From: DASWED01 sp036394995
Lineage (GTDB): Bacteria > Actinomycetota > UBA4738 > JACQTL01
Assembly (NCBI GenBank): GCA_036394995.1
Contig: DASWED010000107.1
Location: 1-38,089, forward strand
Direction of reading: 5' to 3'
DNA: 38,089 bases
Below are positions 15,750 through 24,488 of the stretch, in pieces (within the stretch, counting starts at the first letter, position 1; each line of letters starts with the position of its first letter). The position numbers were made by a program, and so were the translations under genes. The notes beneath the pieces are model-generated. The model was given only the letters and a program-made list of their open reading frames with translations. It searched no databases and was not told where the DNA came from.

Positions 15750-16754
15750 TCAGGCTTCGGCGCCGCAGCGGATGGCGACGTACTCGGCCAGGTGGGTGAG
15801 GGCGTCCCGGGGAGACCCCCCCGGAAGGCGGTCGGCCAGGTCGCGGGCCCGCCGGACCTCGCGGGTGACCGCGGCGCGGGCGTGGGCCAGGGAGCCGTCG
15901 GCTCGCGCGATCTCGAGGGCCCGGGCCCGGCGATCGCCGTCGGGCGGGCCGGGAGCCAGCAGCGCGCGGAGCTCCTCGCGGTCGGGCCCCTCGGCCAGGG
16001 CGTGGAGCACCGGGAGCGTGTACACCCCCTCCTTCATGTCCACTCCCGGCTCCTTGCCCAGCGTGGTCTCCGAGGCGATCACGTCCATGATGTCGTCGGA
16101 GAGCTGGAACCCCATCCCCAGCGCGTCGCCGAACTCGTCCAGGATCTCCACGTGCTCGGCGGGGGCATCGGAGAGCATCCCGCCCAGCCGGCACGACGTG
16201 GCGATGAGCGCCGCGGTCTTCCGCCGGATCGTGTCCATGTACGCGGCCTCGTCGCGGTTGATGGCCCCCGCGTTCGTGACCTCGCGGACCTGGCCGTCGC
16301 ACACGGTGGCGATGGTCTTCGCCAGCAGCCGGGTGACCTCGGTGCCGAGGTCGGAGGCGATCTCGGCGGCCCGGGCGAACAGGTAGTCCCCGGAGACGAT
16401 CGCCACGCTGTTGCTCCACTGGGCGTTCACGGACGGGACGCCGTGGCGGAACTCGGCCTCGTCGATCACGTCGTCGTGGTACAGAGTGGCCACGTGGGTC
16501 AGCTCGATGGCCACGGCGCCCGGGACCAAGCGGGAGTCGGCCGGGTCGCCGAAGGAGCCGGCCAGCATGACCAGCATGGGCCGGAATCGCTTCCCACCCG
16601 CCCGCAGCAGGTGGCCGGCGGCCTCGGTCAGCAGGTCGTAGTCCGCGATGACCGCCTTCTCCAGGGCCCGTTCGACCAGGTCCAGGCGGGACCGCAGCGC
16701 GGCCTCCAGCTCGGGGTCGGGCGCCTGCAGCCCGGGGATCTCTGCTCGAGTCAT
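15750..16754 (-). CDS. long-chain polyprenyl diphosphate synthase
   Basis: 334 residues, a trans-isoprenyl diphosphate synthase. It condenses isopentenyl diphosphate units onto an allylic primer. Both aspartate-rich motifs are intact: DDVID (D94, D95, D98) followed by RHG, and DDIMD (D220, D221, D224). GGKRFRP (residues 53-59) is the substrate-binding segment. The residues before the first motif (ATLYHDD) resemble hepta/octa/nonaprenyl synthases. Together with the flavoprotein reductase at 32051 and two complex I operons, it most likely makes the menaquinone side chain (inference). It starts 59 nt after nuoN of the main operon with its own TACGAT box 8 nt before the ATG and no Shine-Dalgarno, so it may be both co-transcribed and independently transcribed. 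Confidence 0.92.
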   Translation of the reverse strand: MTRAEIPGLQAPDPELEAALRSRLDLVERALEKAVIADYDLLTEAAGHLLRAGGKRFRPMLVMLAGSFGDPADSRLVPGAVAIELTHVATLYHDDVIDEAEFRHGVPSVNAQWSNSVAIVSGDYLFARAAEIASDLGTEVTRLLAKTIATVCDGQVREVTNAGAINRDEAAYMDTIRRKTAALIATSCRLGGMLSDAPAEHVEILDEFGDALGMGFQLSDDIMDVIASETTLGKEPGVDMKEGVYTLPVLHALAEGPDREELRALLAPGPPDGDRRARALEIARADGSLAHARAAVTREVRRARDLADRLPGGSPRDALTHLAEYVAIRCGAEA

Positions 16755-16762
16755 GGACAGCG

Positions 16763-16768
16763 ATCGTA
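16763..16768 (-). promoter_or_regulatory. candidate -10 box of the polyprenyl synthase gene
   Basis: TACGAT preceded by TG on the minus strand, 8 nt before the ATG at 16754. The spacing fits a leaderless or near-leaderless transcript. Confidence 0.35.
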
Positions 16769-16812
16769 CAGGCGTGAGGGCCCCGGAGGAATGGCTGGTT
16801 CGAACCGGTCGC

Positions 16813-18264
16813 TCACCATCTGAGAACCGACGCCTGGTCGAGGAAATGGAACGCCAGGCCGGGGAACACGCCGAACAGCAAGGTGGCCACGGCCGTGACG
16901 CCGATCCCTATCGCCGGGCCGGGTGCGCTCACGCGCTCCGCGTCGTCCGCGGTGTCGGGCTCCTGCGTGTACATGATCACGATGACCCGGAGATAGAAGA
17001 ACGCCGCCACCACGCTGGCCAGGACCGCGATGAGCACCAGGGGCCAGTGCCCGTCCTGGACTGCCGCGCCGAACACGCTGACCTTCGCGATGAACCCTGC
17101 CGTCGGCGGGATCCCGGCCAGCGAGAGCAGGAAGAGCGTGAGCAGGCCCGCCAGCAGCGGGTTCCTCCGGGCCAGGCCCGCGTAGGAGGCGATGCCCAGT
17201 CGCTCCTCCCCCCGGATGCTGACCAGCATCACCACGCCGAACGCCCCGACGATCATCGCGGCATACGCCAGCAGGTAGAACAGGCTGGCGGAGATCCCGG
17301 CGGCGCCGGCCGCCGTGACGCCGGTGAGGATGAACCCGGCGTGGGCCACACTCGAGTACGCGAGCATCCGCTTGATGTCGGTCTGGGCGATGGCCAGCAC
17401 CGAGCCGACCACCATGGTCACCGCGGCGATGACCCAGATGAACGGGGTCCAGTCCCACGCGAGCGGCGCGAACGCCACGTCGAACACGCGAAGGAGCGCC
17501 GCGAACGCCGCCACCTTCGTCGCCGCCGACATGTACGCGGTGATCGGCGTCGGCGCGCCCTGGTACGCGTCCGGGGCCCACGAGTGGAACGGCACGGCGG
17601 CCACCTTGAACGCGAACCCCACCGCCAGGAGGCCCGCCGCCGTGAGGGCCAGCGGGACGCCGCCCGTCCGCCCCGCCAGGGCCCGGGCGATGCCGGTGAT
17701 GCTGGTGGTGTTCGTGGCGCCGTAGGCCATCGCGATCCCGTACAGGAAGAACGCGCTGGAGAACGCGCCCAGCAGGAAGTACTTCATGGCCCCCTCGATG
17801 GCCGTCAGCCGGAACGAGAACCCGGTCAGCACGTACAGCGAGAGCGACAGGATCTCGAGGGCCAGGAACACCAGGATCAGGTTGTTCGCCGCCACGATGA
17901 GGGTCATGCCGGACGTGCACAGCAGCAGGAGCGCGTAGAACTCGCCCCGCCGCTCGCCCGTTCGCTCGAAGTAGTGGTGCCCGAACGCCACGCCGATGGC
18001 CCCCACGCCCAGCACCACGATCCGGGCGAACACGGAGAACCGGTCGGCGGCCACCATGTCGCCGAGCACGGTGGGATTCCCGTGCCGGTTCCAGAGCATG
18101 GCCGACGCCACGCCGGCCCCGGCCAGCCCGAGGAGCGCCCCCGCCGCCAGCCACGCGTGCGAGATCCGGCTCCACACGGCCTCGACCACGAGCAGCACCA
18201 GGCCGACCCCCACCAGGATCAGCTCCGGCGCGACCGGCCCGAAGTCCAGTGGCGGGTGGTGCAT
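16813..18264 (-). CDS. nuoN: NADH-quinone oxidoreductase subunit N, main operon
   Basis: 483 residues, an antiporter-like pump subunit with about 14 helices. Conserved points are the TM5 segment FLALEILSLSLYVLTGF, KVAAVPFHSWAPDAYQGAP and the DIKRMLAYSSVAHAGF segment. The ATG overlaps the nuoM stop (TGATG). Last nuo gene of the 14-gene operon; the polyprenyl synthase follows 59 nt later. Confidence 0.95.
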   Translation of the reverse strand: MHHPPLDFGPVAPELILVGVGLVLLVVEAVWSRISHAWLAAGALLGLAGAGVASAMLWNRHGNPTVLGDMVAADRFSVFARIVVLGVGAIGVAFGHHYFERTGERRGEFYALLLLCTSGMTLIVAANNLILVFLALEILSLSLYVLTGFSFRLTAIEGAMKYFLLGAFSSAFFLYGIAMAYGATNTTSITGIARALAGRTGGVPLALTAAGLLAVGFAFKVAAVPFHSWAPDAYQGAPTPITAYMSAATKVAAFAALLRVFDVAFAPLAWDWTPFIWVIAAVTMVVGSVLAIAQTDIKRMLAYSSVAHAGFILTGVTAAGAAGISASLFYLLAYAAMIVGAFGVVMLVSIRGEERLGIASYAGLARRNPLLAGLLTLFLLSLAGIPPTAGFIAKVSVFGAAVQDGHWPLVLIAVLASVVAAFFYLRVIVIMYTQEPDTADDAERVSAPGPAIGIGVTAVATLLFGVFPGLAFHFLDQASVLRW

Positions 18265-19826
18265 CAGCCGTTGGCTCCCGGCAATCCGACCCTTCCCGAG
18301 TCGAACCGGAGCTCACCGCTCGCCTGAAGACAGGGCGGCGCTCCCACATAGCTGGGTTGCACCCCAGTCGTGGACGTCACGTGGAACGATGTGCGGCACG
18401 TGGCCGGGTTCACCCGGTCCAGCACCGGCTTCGGGTACAGCCCCAGGAACAGGATCGCCACCAGGACGGGGACGATCACGGCGTACTCCATGCGCGTGAG
18501 GTCGCGGCTGCCGACGTGCTCCTGGCGCATCGGGCCGTGCATGGCCCGCTGGTACGCCCACAGGAGGTAGATCGCGGAGAGGAGGATCCCGGCCGCCGCG
18601 ATCGCGCCGAAGGCGTTGTTTGCGCCGAACGCACCCAGGATCACCAGGAACTCGCTCACGAAGTTGTTGAGGCCGGGGAGGCCCATCGACGCCAGGCCCA
18701 CGATCAGGAAGGCGGCGGCCATCTTCGGCGTGACCTGCGCGATCCCGCCCATCCGGGCCAGGTCCCGGGTGCGGGTCCGTTCGTACAGCATCCCCACCAG
18801 CACGAACAGCAGGCCCGTGGACAGGGCGTGGTTCACCATGTACAGCACGCCGCCCGACAGCCCCTGCTGGTTGAACGCGAAGATCCCGAGTGCGATGAAC
18901 CCGATGTGCGAGATCGACGAGTACGCCACCAGGCGTTTCAGGTCCGTTTGGACGATGGCCACCACCGCCCCGTACACGATCCCGATGACCGCCAGGATCG
19001 AGACCAGGTCCTTGAAGTAGTGCGCGGCCTCCGGGAACAGCCCCAGGTTGAACCGGAGCAGCCCGTAGGTGGCGATCTTCGGCATCACCCCCGCGATCAC
19101 CAGCAGGGCGCCGGTCGGCGACTCCGTGTACGCGTCGGGTTGCCACGAGTGGAACGGCACCAGCGGGGCCTTCACCGCGAACGCCACCAGGAACCCCAGG
19201 AACAGCCATCGGCCCGTATCCACCCCCAGCGACGAGGCGCTCTCCTGGAGGACCCGGATGTCGAACGACCCCAGCTTGAAGAACACGACCAGCACGGCCA
19301 CGAACAGGAACGCCGAGCCGGCCATCGTGTAGATGAAGAACTTGATGGCCGCGCCGGCCCGCCGCTCCCCGCCCCATCCAGCGATCAGCAGGTACGCCGG
19401 GAACAGCGTCGCCTCGAAGAACAGGAAGAACAGCAGCAGGTCGAGCGAGATGAACGTCCCCAGCACGAACGTCTCCAGGCCCAGCAGCGACGCCATCAGC
19501 GTCCGGACGCTCCGGATCTCCCGGAACGAGGCCAGCACCGCGATCGCGAACAGGAACGTCGTGATGAGGACCAGGAACAGGCTGATCCCGTCCACCCCCA
19601 CCGCGTACTTCAGGTGCAGCGCGCGGACCCACGTGGCCTCGTCCACCAGCTGGTAGCCGGAGGCGCTCCGGTCGAAGTTCGCCAGGACGCCGAGCGAGAT
19701 CACGAACGTGGCCACGCTCGCCGCCAGCGCGATCAGCCGGGCCGGCCGGTCGGGCAGGCGCGGGATCACGAGGAGCACGACGGCCCCCGCCAGCGGCAGG
19801 AACAGCGTCACGGTCAGCCAGGGCAT
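18264..19826 (-). CDS. nuoM: NADH-quinone oxidoreductase subunit M, main operon
   Basis: 520 residues, antiporter-like. It has the TM5 glutamate region FFLFFEATLFPAYLLIAGWGG, KAPLVPFHSWQPDAYTESP and RLVAYSSISHIGF. It starts at the ATG 1 nt after nuoL; longer readings would enter nuoL. The C-terminus extends about 45 residues beyond the last helix and contains two cysteines (NPATCR ... APPCLQ). The NuoM C-terminus is expected outside the membrane, so a disulfide is possible. This tail is absent in the second-operon NuoM. Confidence 0.94.
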   Translation of the reverse strand: MPWLTVTLFLPLAGAVVLLVIPRLPDRPARLIALAASVATFVISLGVLANFDRSASGYQLVDEATWVRALHLKYAVGVDGISLFLVLITTFLFAIAVLASFREIRSVRTLMASLLGLETFVLGTFISLDLLLFFLFFEATLFPAYLLIAGWGGERRAGAAIKFFIYTMAGSAFLFVAVLVVFFKLGSFDIRVLQESASSLGVDTGRWLFLGFLVAFAVKAPLVPFHSWQPDAYTESPTGALLVIAGVMPKIATYGLLRFNLGLFPEAAHYFKDLVSILAVIGIVYGAVVAIVQTDLKRLVAYSSISHIGFIALGIFAFNQQGLSGGVLYMVNHALSTGLLFVLVGMLYERTRTRDLARMGGIAQVTPKMAAAFLIVGLASMGLPGLNNFVSEFLVILGAFGANNAFGAIAAAGILLSAIYLLWAYQRAMHGPMRQEHVGSRDLTRMEYAVIVPVLVAILFLGLYPKPVLDRVNPATCRTSFHVTSTTGVQPSYVGAPPCLQASGELRFDSGRVGLPGANG

Positions 19827-19827
19827 G

Positions 19828-21786
19828 TCAGAACCTCGCCGCCAGGTACCAGAGGATCCCCACCACCCCGATGAGGAACGCCAGCGCATACCGCCGGACG
19901 TAGCCGCCTGTGACCTTCCGGAGGCCGTTCGCGGTCTGGCCGACCCCCTTCGCGACGAGGTTCCCCGCCCCGTCGATGAGCCGGCGGTCCACCACGTACG
20001 CGGCGAACGCGGCCCCGGCCTTCCCCGGCGTGACCAGGACCGCGCCGTACACGGAGTCGAACCACCAGCCGTGCTCGAGGGTGGCGTGGGTCCGCCGGAA
20101 CCGGGCCCGCAGCGCCACCCAGTCGATCCGGCCCGATCCCCATACGAACCATCCGACCGCCATGCCGAGCAGCGCAACGGCAACGGAGATCGCCGCCAGT
20201 GTCAGCGTCGAGAGTCCCTTGTTCCCCTCGCTGACCGGGCCGATCACGGGCTCCAGGAACCTCGGCAGGATGCCGCTCACCGCGCTGAGCCCCAGCACGC
20301 CGCCGACCACCGCGCCCACCGCCAGCAGGACCATCGGGATCGTCATGACCCTGGGCGACTCGTGCGGCTCGGTGTCGTGGCGGAGCGGCCCGAAGAACGC
20401 CAGGAACACGATCCGCGAGATGTACAGCGCTGAGAAGAACGCCGCGAACAGCGCGACGATCCAGGCCGCGGTCCGTCCGCTGTGGCTGGCCGCGGCGAGC
20501 ACCTGGTCCTTGGCGAAGAACCCCGAGAGCGGCGGGATGCCGGCGATGGCCAGCCACCCCACCACGAACACGCCGAACGTCACCGGCATGGCGTGGCGGA
20601 GCCCGCCCATCCGTTTCAGGTCGGTCTCGCCGTCCAGCGAGTGCATGATCGATCCGGTGGAGAGGAACAGGAGAGCCTTGTAGAAGGCGTGGACCACCAG
20701 CAGCAGGATGGCCACGGCGTACGCCTTCAGCCCGGCCGCGAACATCATGTAGCCGATCTGGCTCATCGTGGAATACGCGAGGACCCGCTTGATGTCGTCC
20801 TGCCCCAGCGCCGACGTCGCCGCCAGGATCGCCGTGATCAGCCCGATCACCAGCAGCACGGTCTGCGCGGTCCCCGAGATCTCGAAGAAGACGTGCGTCC
20901 TCACCACCAGGTACACGCCGGCGGTGACCATCGTCGCCGCGTGGATCAGCGCGGAGACGGGGGTCGGGCCCTCCATGGCGTCCGGCAACCACGTCTGGAG
21001 CGGCAGCTGCGCCGACTTTCCGACCGCCCCCGCCAGGAGCAGCAACGCGATCGCGGTGGCGGTGTGGGATCCCAGCCCGAGGATCTCGGGTCCCGGCCCG
21101 CAGGCGATGGCTCTCAGGCTCGTTTGGCACGTGGCCTCGATGGTGTGCTCGAACCCGAGCGAGCCGAACTGCACGAAGATCAGCGCGAGCCCCACGAGCA
21201 TGGCCGCATCGCCCACCCGCGTGACCACGAACGCCTTGGTCGCTGCGGCGGCCGCCGACGGCCGTTCGAAGTAGTGGCCGATCAGCAGGTACGAGCAGAG
21301 GCCGACGCCCTCCCAGCCCAGGTACAGCAGCAGGAAGTTGTCGGCGAGAACCAGCACCAGCATGAAGAACACGAACAGGTTCAGTTCGGCGAAGAAGCGG
21401 GTCTCCCGCGGGTCGCCTCGCATATAGCCGATCGAGTAGACGTGGATCAGCGTGGAGACCCCGGTGACCACCAGGATCATCACCATCGATAGCGGGTCGA
21501 TCCGGAGGTCCACACCGACGTTCAGCGACCCCACCGGCAGCCACGAGTACAGGTGCTGGACGATCAGCCTGCTCGAGGCGTCCCGCGACAGGAGCCCGAC
21601 CAGCAGCGCCACCGACACCACGAACGCCAGCCCCACGGCCGCCGACGCCACCACACCCGAGCGCCGGCCGAGTCGCCGTCCGAAGAAGAAGTTCGCGACC
21701 GCGCCGGCCAAGGGGAGGGCCGGGACCAGCCAGATCAGGTTGAACACCCCCGGCGTGTGGCCCAGACGGAACGCCGCGCTCACCAT
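19828..21786 (-). CDS. nuoL: NADH-quinone oxidoreductase subunit L, main operon
   Basis: 652 residues, the distal pump subunit with the long lateral helix. It contains YLGWEGVGLCSYLLIGHYF with the TM5 glutamate, AQLPLQTWLPDAMEGPTPVS, and HAATMVTAGVYLV, and ends with a final membrane segment (YALAFLIGVVGILWYLAA). The start overlaps the end of nuoK by 7 nt. Its N-terminus is about 15 residues longer than in the second copy. Confidence 0.95.
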   Translation of the reverse strand: MVSAAFRLGHTPGVFNLIWLVPALPLAGAVANFFFGRRLGRRSGVVASAAVGLAFVVSVALLVGLLSRDASSRLIVQHLYSWLPVGSLNVGVDLRIDPLSMVMILVVTGVSTLIHVYSIGYMRGDPRETRFFAELNLFVFFMLVLVLADNFLLLYLGWEGVGLCSYLLIGHYFERPSAAAAATKAFVVTRVGDAAMLVGLALIFVQFGSLGFEHTIEATCQTSLRAIACGPGPEILGLGSHTATAIALLLLAGAVGKSAQLPLQTWLPDAMEGPTPVSALIHAATMVTAGVYLVVRTHVFFEISGTAQTVLLVIGLITAILAATSALGQDDIKRVLAYSTMSQIGYMMFAAGLKAYAVAILLLVVHAFYKALLFLSTGSIMHSLDGETDLKRMGGLRHAMPVTFGVFVVGWLAIAGIPPLSGFFAKDQVLAAASHSGRTAAWIVALFAAFFSALYISRIVFLAFFGPLRHDTEPHESPRVMTIPMVLLAVGAVVGGVLGLSAVSGILPRFLEPVIGPVSEGNKGLSTLTLAAISVAVALLGMAVGWFVWGSGRIDWVALRARFRRTHATLEHGWWFDSVYGAVLVTPGKAGAAFAAYVVDRRLIDGAGNLVAKGVGQTANGLRKVTGGYVRRYALAFLIGVVGILWYLAARF

Positions 21787-22085
21787 CTCAGGAGGTTCGC
21801 GTCGTCGACGTTGGCGCTCCGGCGGCGGTTGTAGATGGCCACGATGATCGCGAGGCCCACCACGACCTCGGCCGCGGCCACCACCATCGAGAAGAACGCC
21901 AGGACCTGGCCCTGGAGGTTCCCGTGCAGCCGGCCGAACGCCACCAGGCTGAGGTTCACCGCGTTCAGCTGGAGCTCCACCGACATGAAGATCACCAGCG
22001 CGTTCTTGCGCACCAGCACCCCCACCGTGCCGATGGCGAACAGCACCCCCGAGAGGATCAGGAAGAAGGAGATGGGGGTCCTCAC
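21780..22085 (-). CDS. nuoK: NADH-quinone oxidoreductase subunit K, main operon
   Basis: 101 residues and three helices, with both buried glutamates in context (MSVELQLNAVNLSLVAF and VVAAAEVVVGLAIIV) and the C-terminus NVDDANLLRW. The GTG start at 22085 overlaps the nuoJ stop as GTGA. Longer upstream readings would lie inside nuoJ and are not used. Confidence 0.95.
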   Translation of the reverse strand: MRTPISFFLILSGVLFAIGTVGVLVRKNALVIFMSVELQLNAVNLSLVAFGRLHGNLQGQVLAFFSMVVAAAEVVVGLAIIVAIYNRRRSANVDDANLLRW

Positions 22086-22762
22086 GGCACCGGCTCCGGT
22101 TCGCGCGCCTCGGGCTCGTGTGGATCCCGTGTTCCGGCCGGTGGTCCGGCGGCCATCTCGGTGCCGGCCGTTCGCGGGCCGATCGCCGTCCCCCGCCGGC
22201 CCGCGATCACCATGGCCGCCACCGCCGCCACGATCAGCAGCACGGAGGTCACCTCGAACGGGAAAAAGTACCCGTTGAACAGCACGCGGGCCAGCGCGCG
22301 GACGTTCCCGCCGGGGTTCACCGCCTTGTCGAATCCCGGCGCCGCCTTCGTGGACAGCCCGACGCCCAGGCGGACGGCGAAGAACACCTCGGCGATGAGC
22401 CCGGCCGCCAGCGCCACCCCGATCAGCCGCTGCCCGCGAAGGCGTTCGACCACGGACTCCCGGCTGTCCACGCCGAGCAGCATGATCACGAACAGGAACA
22501 GGACCATGATCGCGCCGGCGTACACGATGATCTGCACCGCGAACAGGAACGGCGACCCCAGCACCAGGAAGAACACCGCCAGGCAGAAGAAGTTCACGAT
22601 CAGGAACAGGGCCGAGTGCACGGCGTTCCGGGCCAGGACCATCCCCACGGCCGCGACCACCGCGATCGGCCCGAACACCCAGAACAGGATGAGATCGGTG
22701 AGCGGCACGGCATGCTTCCCGGCAGCGGCAGCAGCAGCAGAGGCGGCGGCGGCTAGAACCAC
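22082..22762 (-). CDS. nuoJ: NADH-quinone oxidoreductase subunit J, main operon
   Basis: 226 residues with the conserved TM3 region VQIIVYAGAIMVLFLFVIMLLG. The GTG start at 22762 is chosen because a strong AAGGAGG lies 7 nt upstream, inside nuoI; it overlaps the nuoI end by 10 nt. This gives an N-terminus with an Ala run encoded by GCC/GCT repeats (about residues 4-14). A later GTG at 22708 would remove that run and is a real alternative. The C-terminal 40 residues are rich in Pro, Glu and Gly. Confidence 0.9.
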   Translation of the reverse strand: MVLAAAASAAAAAAGKHAVPLTDLILFWVFGPIAVVAAVGMVLARNAVHSALFLIVNFFCLAVFFLVLGSPFLFAVQIIVYAGAIMVLFLFVIMLLGVDSRESVVERLRGQRLIGVALAAGLIAEVFFAVRLGVGLSTKAAPGFDKAVNPGGNVRALARVLFNGYFFPFEVTSVLLIVAAVAAMVIAGRRGTAIGPRTAGTEMAAGPPAGTRDPHEPEAREPEPVP

Positions 22763-23328
22763 GACTTCCCCTCCTTCGTGGCCCGCCCGGCCTCGCCGAT
22801 CGGGGGCGGCGGTTCGAGGAGCTGCTCCTTGGTCCAGATGGCATCCTCGCGGCTCTCGAACGCCAGCTCGTAGTAGGAGGTCAGGGTCAGGGCGCGCGTG
22901 GGACAGGCCTCCACGCACAGCCCGCACCCGATGCACCGCAGGTAGTTGATCTGGTAGTCCTTCGCGTACCGCTCACCCGGCGAGACCCTGTTGTCCTCGG
23001 TGTTCTCCGCGCCTTCCACCCAGATCGCGTCGGCCGGGCAGGCGAACGCGCACAGCTCGCACCCGATGCACTTCTCCAGGCCGTCCTCGTGGCGGTTCAG
23101 CCGGTGCCGGCCCATGTGCGCCCGGGGCGGGGGCGGCGTGATCTCCTTCGGGTACTTCTCCGTGAGCGTGGGCCGGAAGATCTGCTTGAACACCGTCCAC
23201 ATGCCCCGGGCCATGGGTCCAACCACCGGGAACCACGGCGCCTTCCGCCGCGATTCGGTCGACCGACCGCCCCGCGCGGGGGCCTCCGGCCGGCCGGTCG
23301 TTTCCACCGGGGGCTCCTCGGCGCTCAC
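22753..23328 (-). CDS. nuoI: NADH-quinone oxidoreductase subunit I, main operon
   Basis: 191 residues with two intact [4Fe-4S] motifs, C87, C90, C93, C97 and C132, C135, C138, C142, forming clusters N6a/N6b between NuoG and NuoB. The GTG start overlaps the nuoH stop as GTGA (23325-23328). The first 30 residues are a polar, probably disordered leader. Length is near normal, in contrast to the 316-residue NuoI of the second operon. Confidence 0.94.
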   Translation of the reverse strand: MSAEEPPVETTGRPEAPARGGRSTESRRKAPWFPVVGPMARGMWTVFKQIFRPTLTEKYPKEITPPPPRAHMGRHRLNRHEDGLEKCIGCELCAFACPADAIWVEGAENTEDNRVSPGERYAKDYQINYLRCIGCGLCVEACPTRALTLTSYYELAFESREDAIWTKEQLLEPPPPIGEAGRATKEGKSWF

Positions 23329-24488
23329 CTCGATGCCTCCTCGGACTCCTCCACCGGTTCTCCCACCGGCTCTTCCACCGGCTTCTTCGCCGGCCAGAAC
23401 GCCGACAGCACCAGCAGCACGCCGATGGCGATGGCGGTCCAGGTCAGGAACTTGCCCTTCCCGTACTCCTGGGGCAGCACCACCACCGCGCCGGTGAACA
23501 GGATCCACACCAGCCCGGCCGGGATGAGGACCTTCCAGCCGAACCGCATCAGCCGGTCGTACCGGAACCGGGGCATCGTGGCCCGGACCCAGATGTACAC
23601 GTAGATGAGCGCGAAGACCTTCAGCAGGAACCACACCACCGGCCACAGCGCCGGCAGGAACGAGATGTGCGGACCCCGGGGCCCGCCGAGGAACAAGGTC
23701 ACGGCGATGGCCGAGACCGTCACCATGTTGAGGTACTCGGCCAGGTAGAACATCGCGAACTTGATGCCGCTGTATTCGGTGTGGTACCCGGCCACCAGCT
23801 CGGTCTCGGCCTCCGGGAGGTCGAACGGGGGTCGGTTCGTCTCGGCCAGCGACGCGATCACGTACGCGATGAACGCCGGGGCCTGCGGGATCGCGTTCCA
23901 GATGTGATCCTGCTTGGCCACGATCCCGGTCATGGAGAGCGTCCCGCTGTACATCAGCACGGCCACCAGGGCCAGGCCCATCCCGACCTCGTAGGAGATC
24001 ATCTGGGCGCTGGACCGGATGGCCCCCAGCAGCGGGTACTTCGAGCCGCTCGACCACCCCGCCAGCACGATCCCGTACACGCCGATCGAGGTCATGGCCA
24101 GCACCCACAGGATCCCGATGCCCAGGTCGGCCACCTGGAACGGCACGAACCGGTGGAACAGCGTGATGCCGGTCCCGAACGGCACCACGGCGAACGCCAG
24201 GAACGCCGGGATCACCGCCAGGATGGGGGCCAGGACGTAGACCGGCCGGTCCACGTTCGTCGGGCGGATCCCCTCCTTCAGGAACAGCTTGATCCCGTCC
24301 GCCAGGGTGATGAGGAGGCCGAACGGGCCGGCCCGGTTCGGGCCGATGCGGTTCTGCATGTCGGCCACGACCTTGCGCTCCATCCACACCACGACCATGA
24401 CCGTGACCAGCATCACCACGAACACCGCCACCACCCGGGCCACGAGCAGGATCCAGTCGAGCCAGTCCATCGCCCCGAGCAGGGCCAT
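23325..24488 (-). CDS. nuoH: NADH-quinone oxidoreductase subunit H, main operon
   Basis: 387 residues, the quinone-chamber membrane subunit. It has the canonical loops NRIGPNRAGPFGLL and NRPPFDLPEAETELVAGYHTEYSG in two parts (the acidic loop followed by EYSG). The ATG at 24488 overlaps the nuoG stop (TAATG). The C-terminus has an additional hydrophobic segment and a Glu/Pro/Lys tail with a VEEPVGEPVEE repeat. Confidence 0.95.
   Translation of the reverse strand: MALLGAMDWLDWILLVARVVAVFVVMLVTVMVVVWMERKVVADMQNRIGPNRAGPFGLLITLADGIKLFLKEGIRPTNVDRPVYVLAPILAVIPAFLAFAVVPFGTGITLFHRFVPFQVADLGIGILWVLAMTSIGVYGIVLAGWSSGSKYPLLGAIRSSAQMISYEVGMGLALVAVLMYSGTLSMTGIVAKQDHIWNAIPQAPAFIAYVIASLAETNRPPFDLPEAETELVAGYHTEYSGIKFAMFYLAEYLNMVTVSAIAVTLFLGGPRGPHISFLPALWPVVWFLLKVFALIYVYIWVRATMPRFRYDRLMRFGWKVLIPAGLVWILFTGAVVVLPQEYGKGKFLTWTAIAIGVLLVLSAFWPAKKPVEEPVGEPVEESEEASR

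Noticed and set aside
16797..16806. GGTTCGAACC palindrome after nuoN
   Set aside because: A 10-bp palindrome without loop, T-run or match to a known operator; likely chance.
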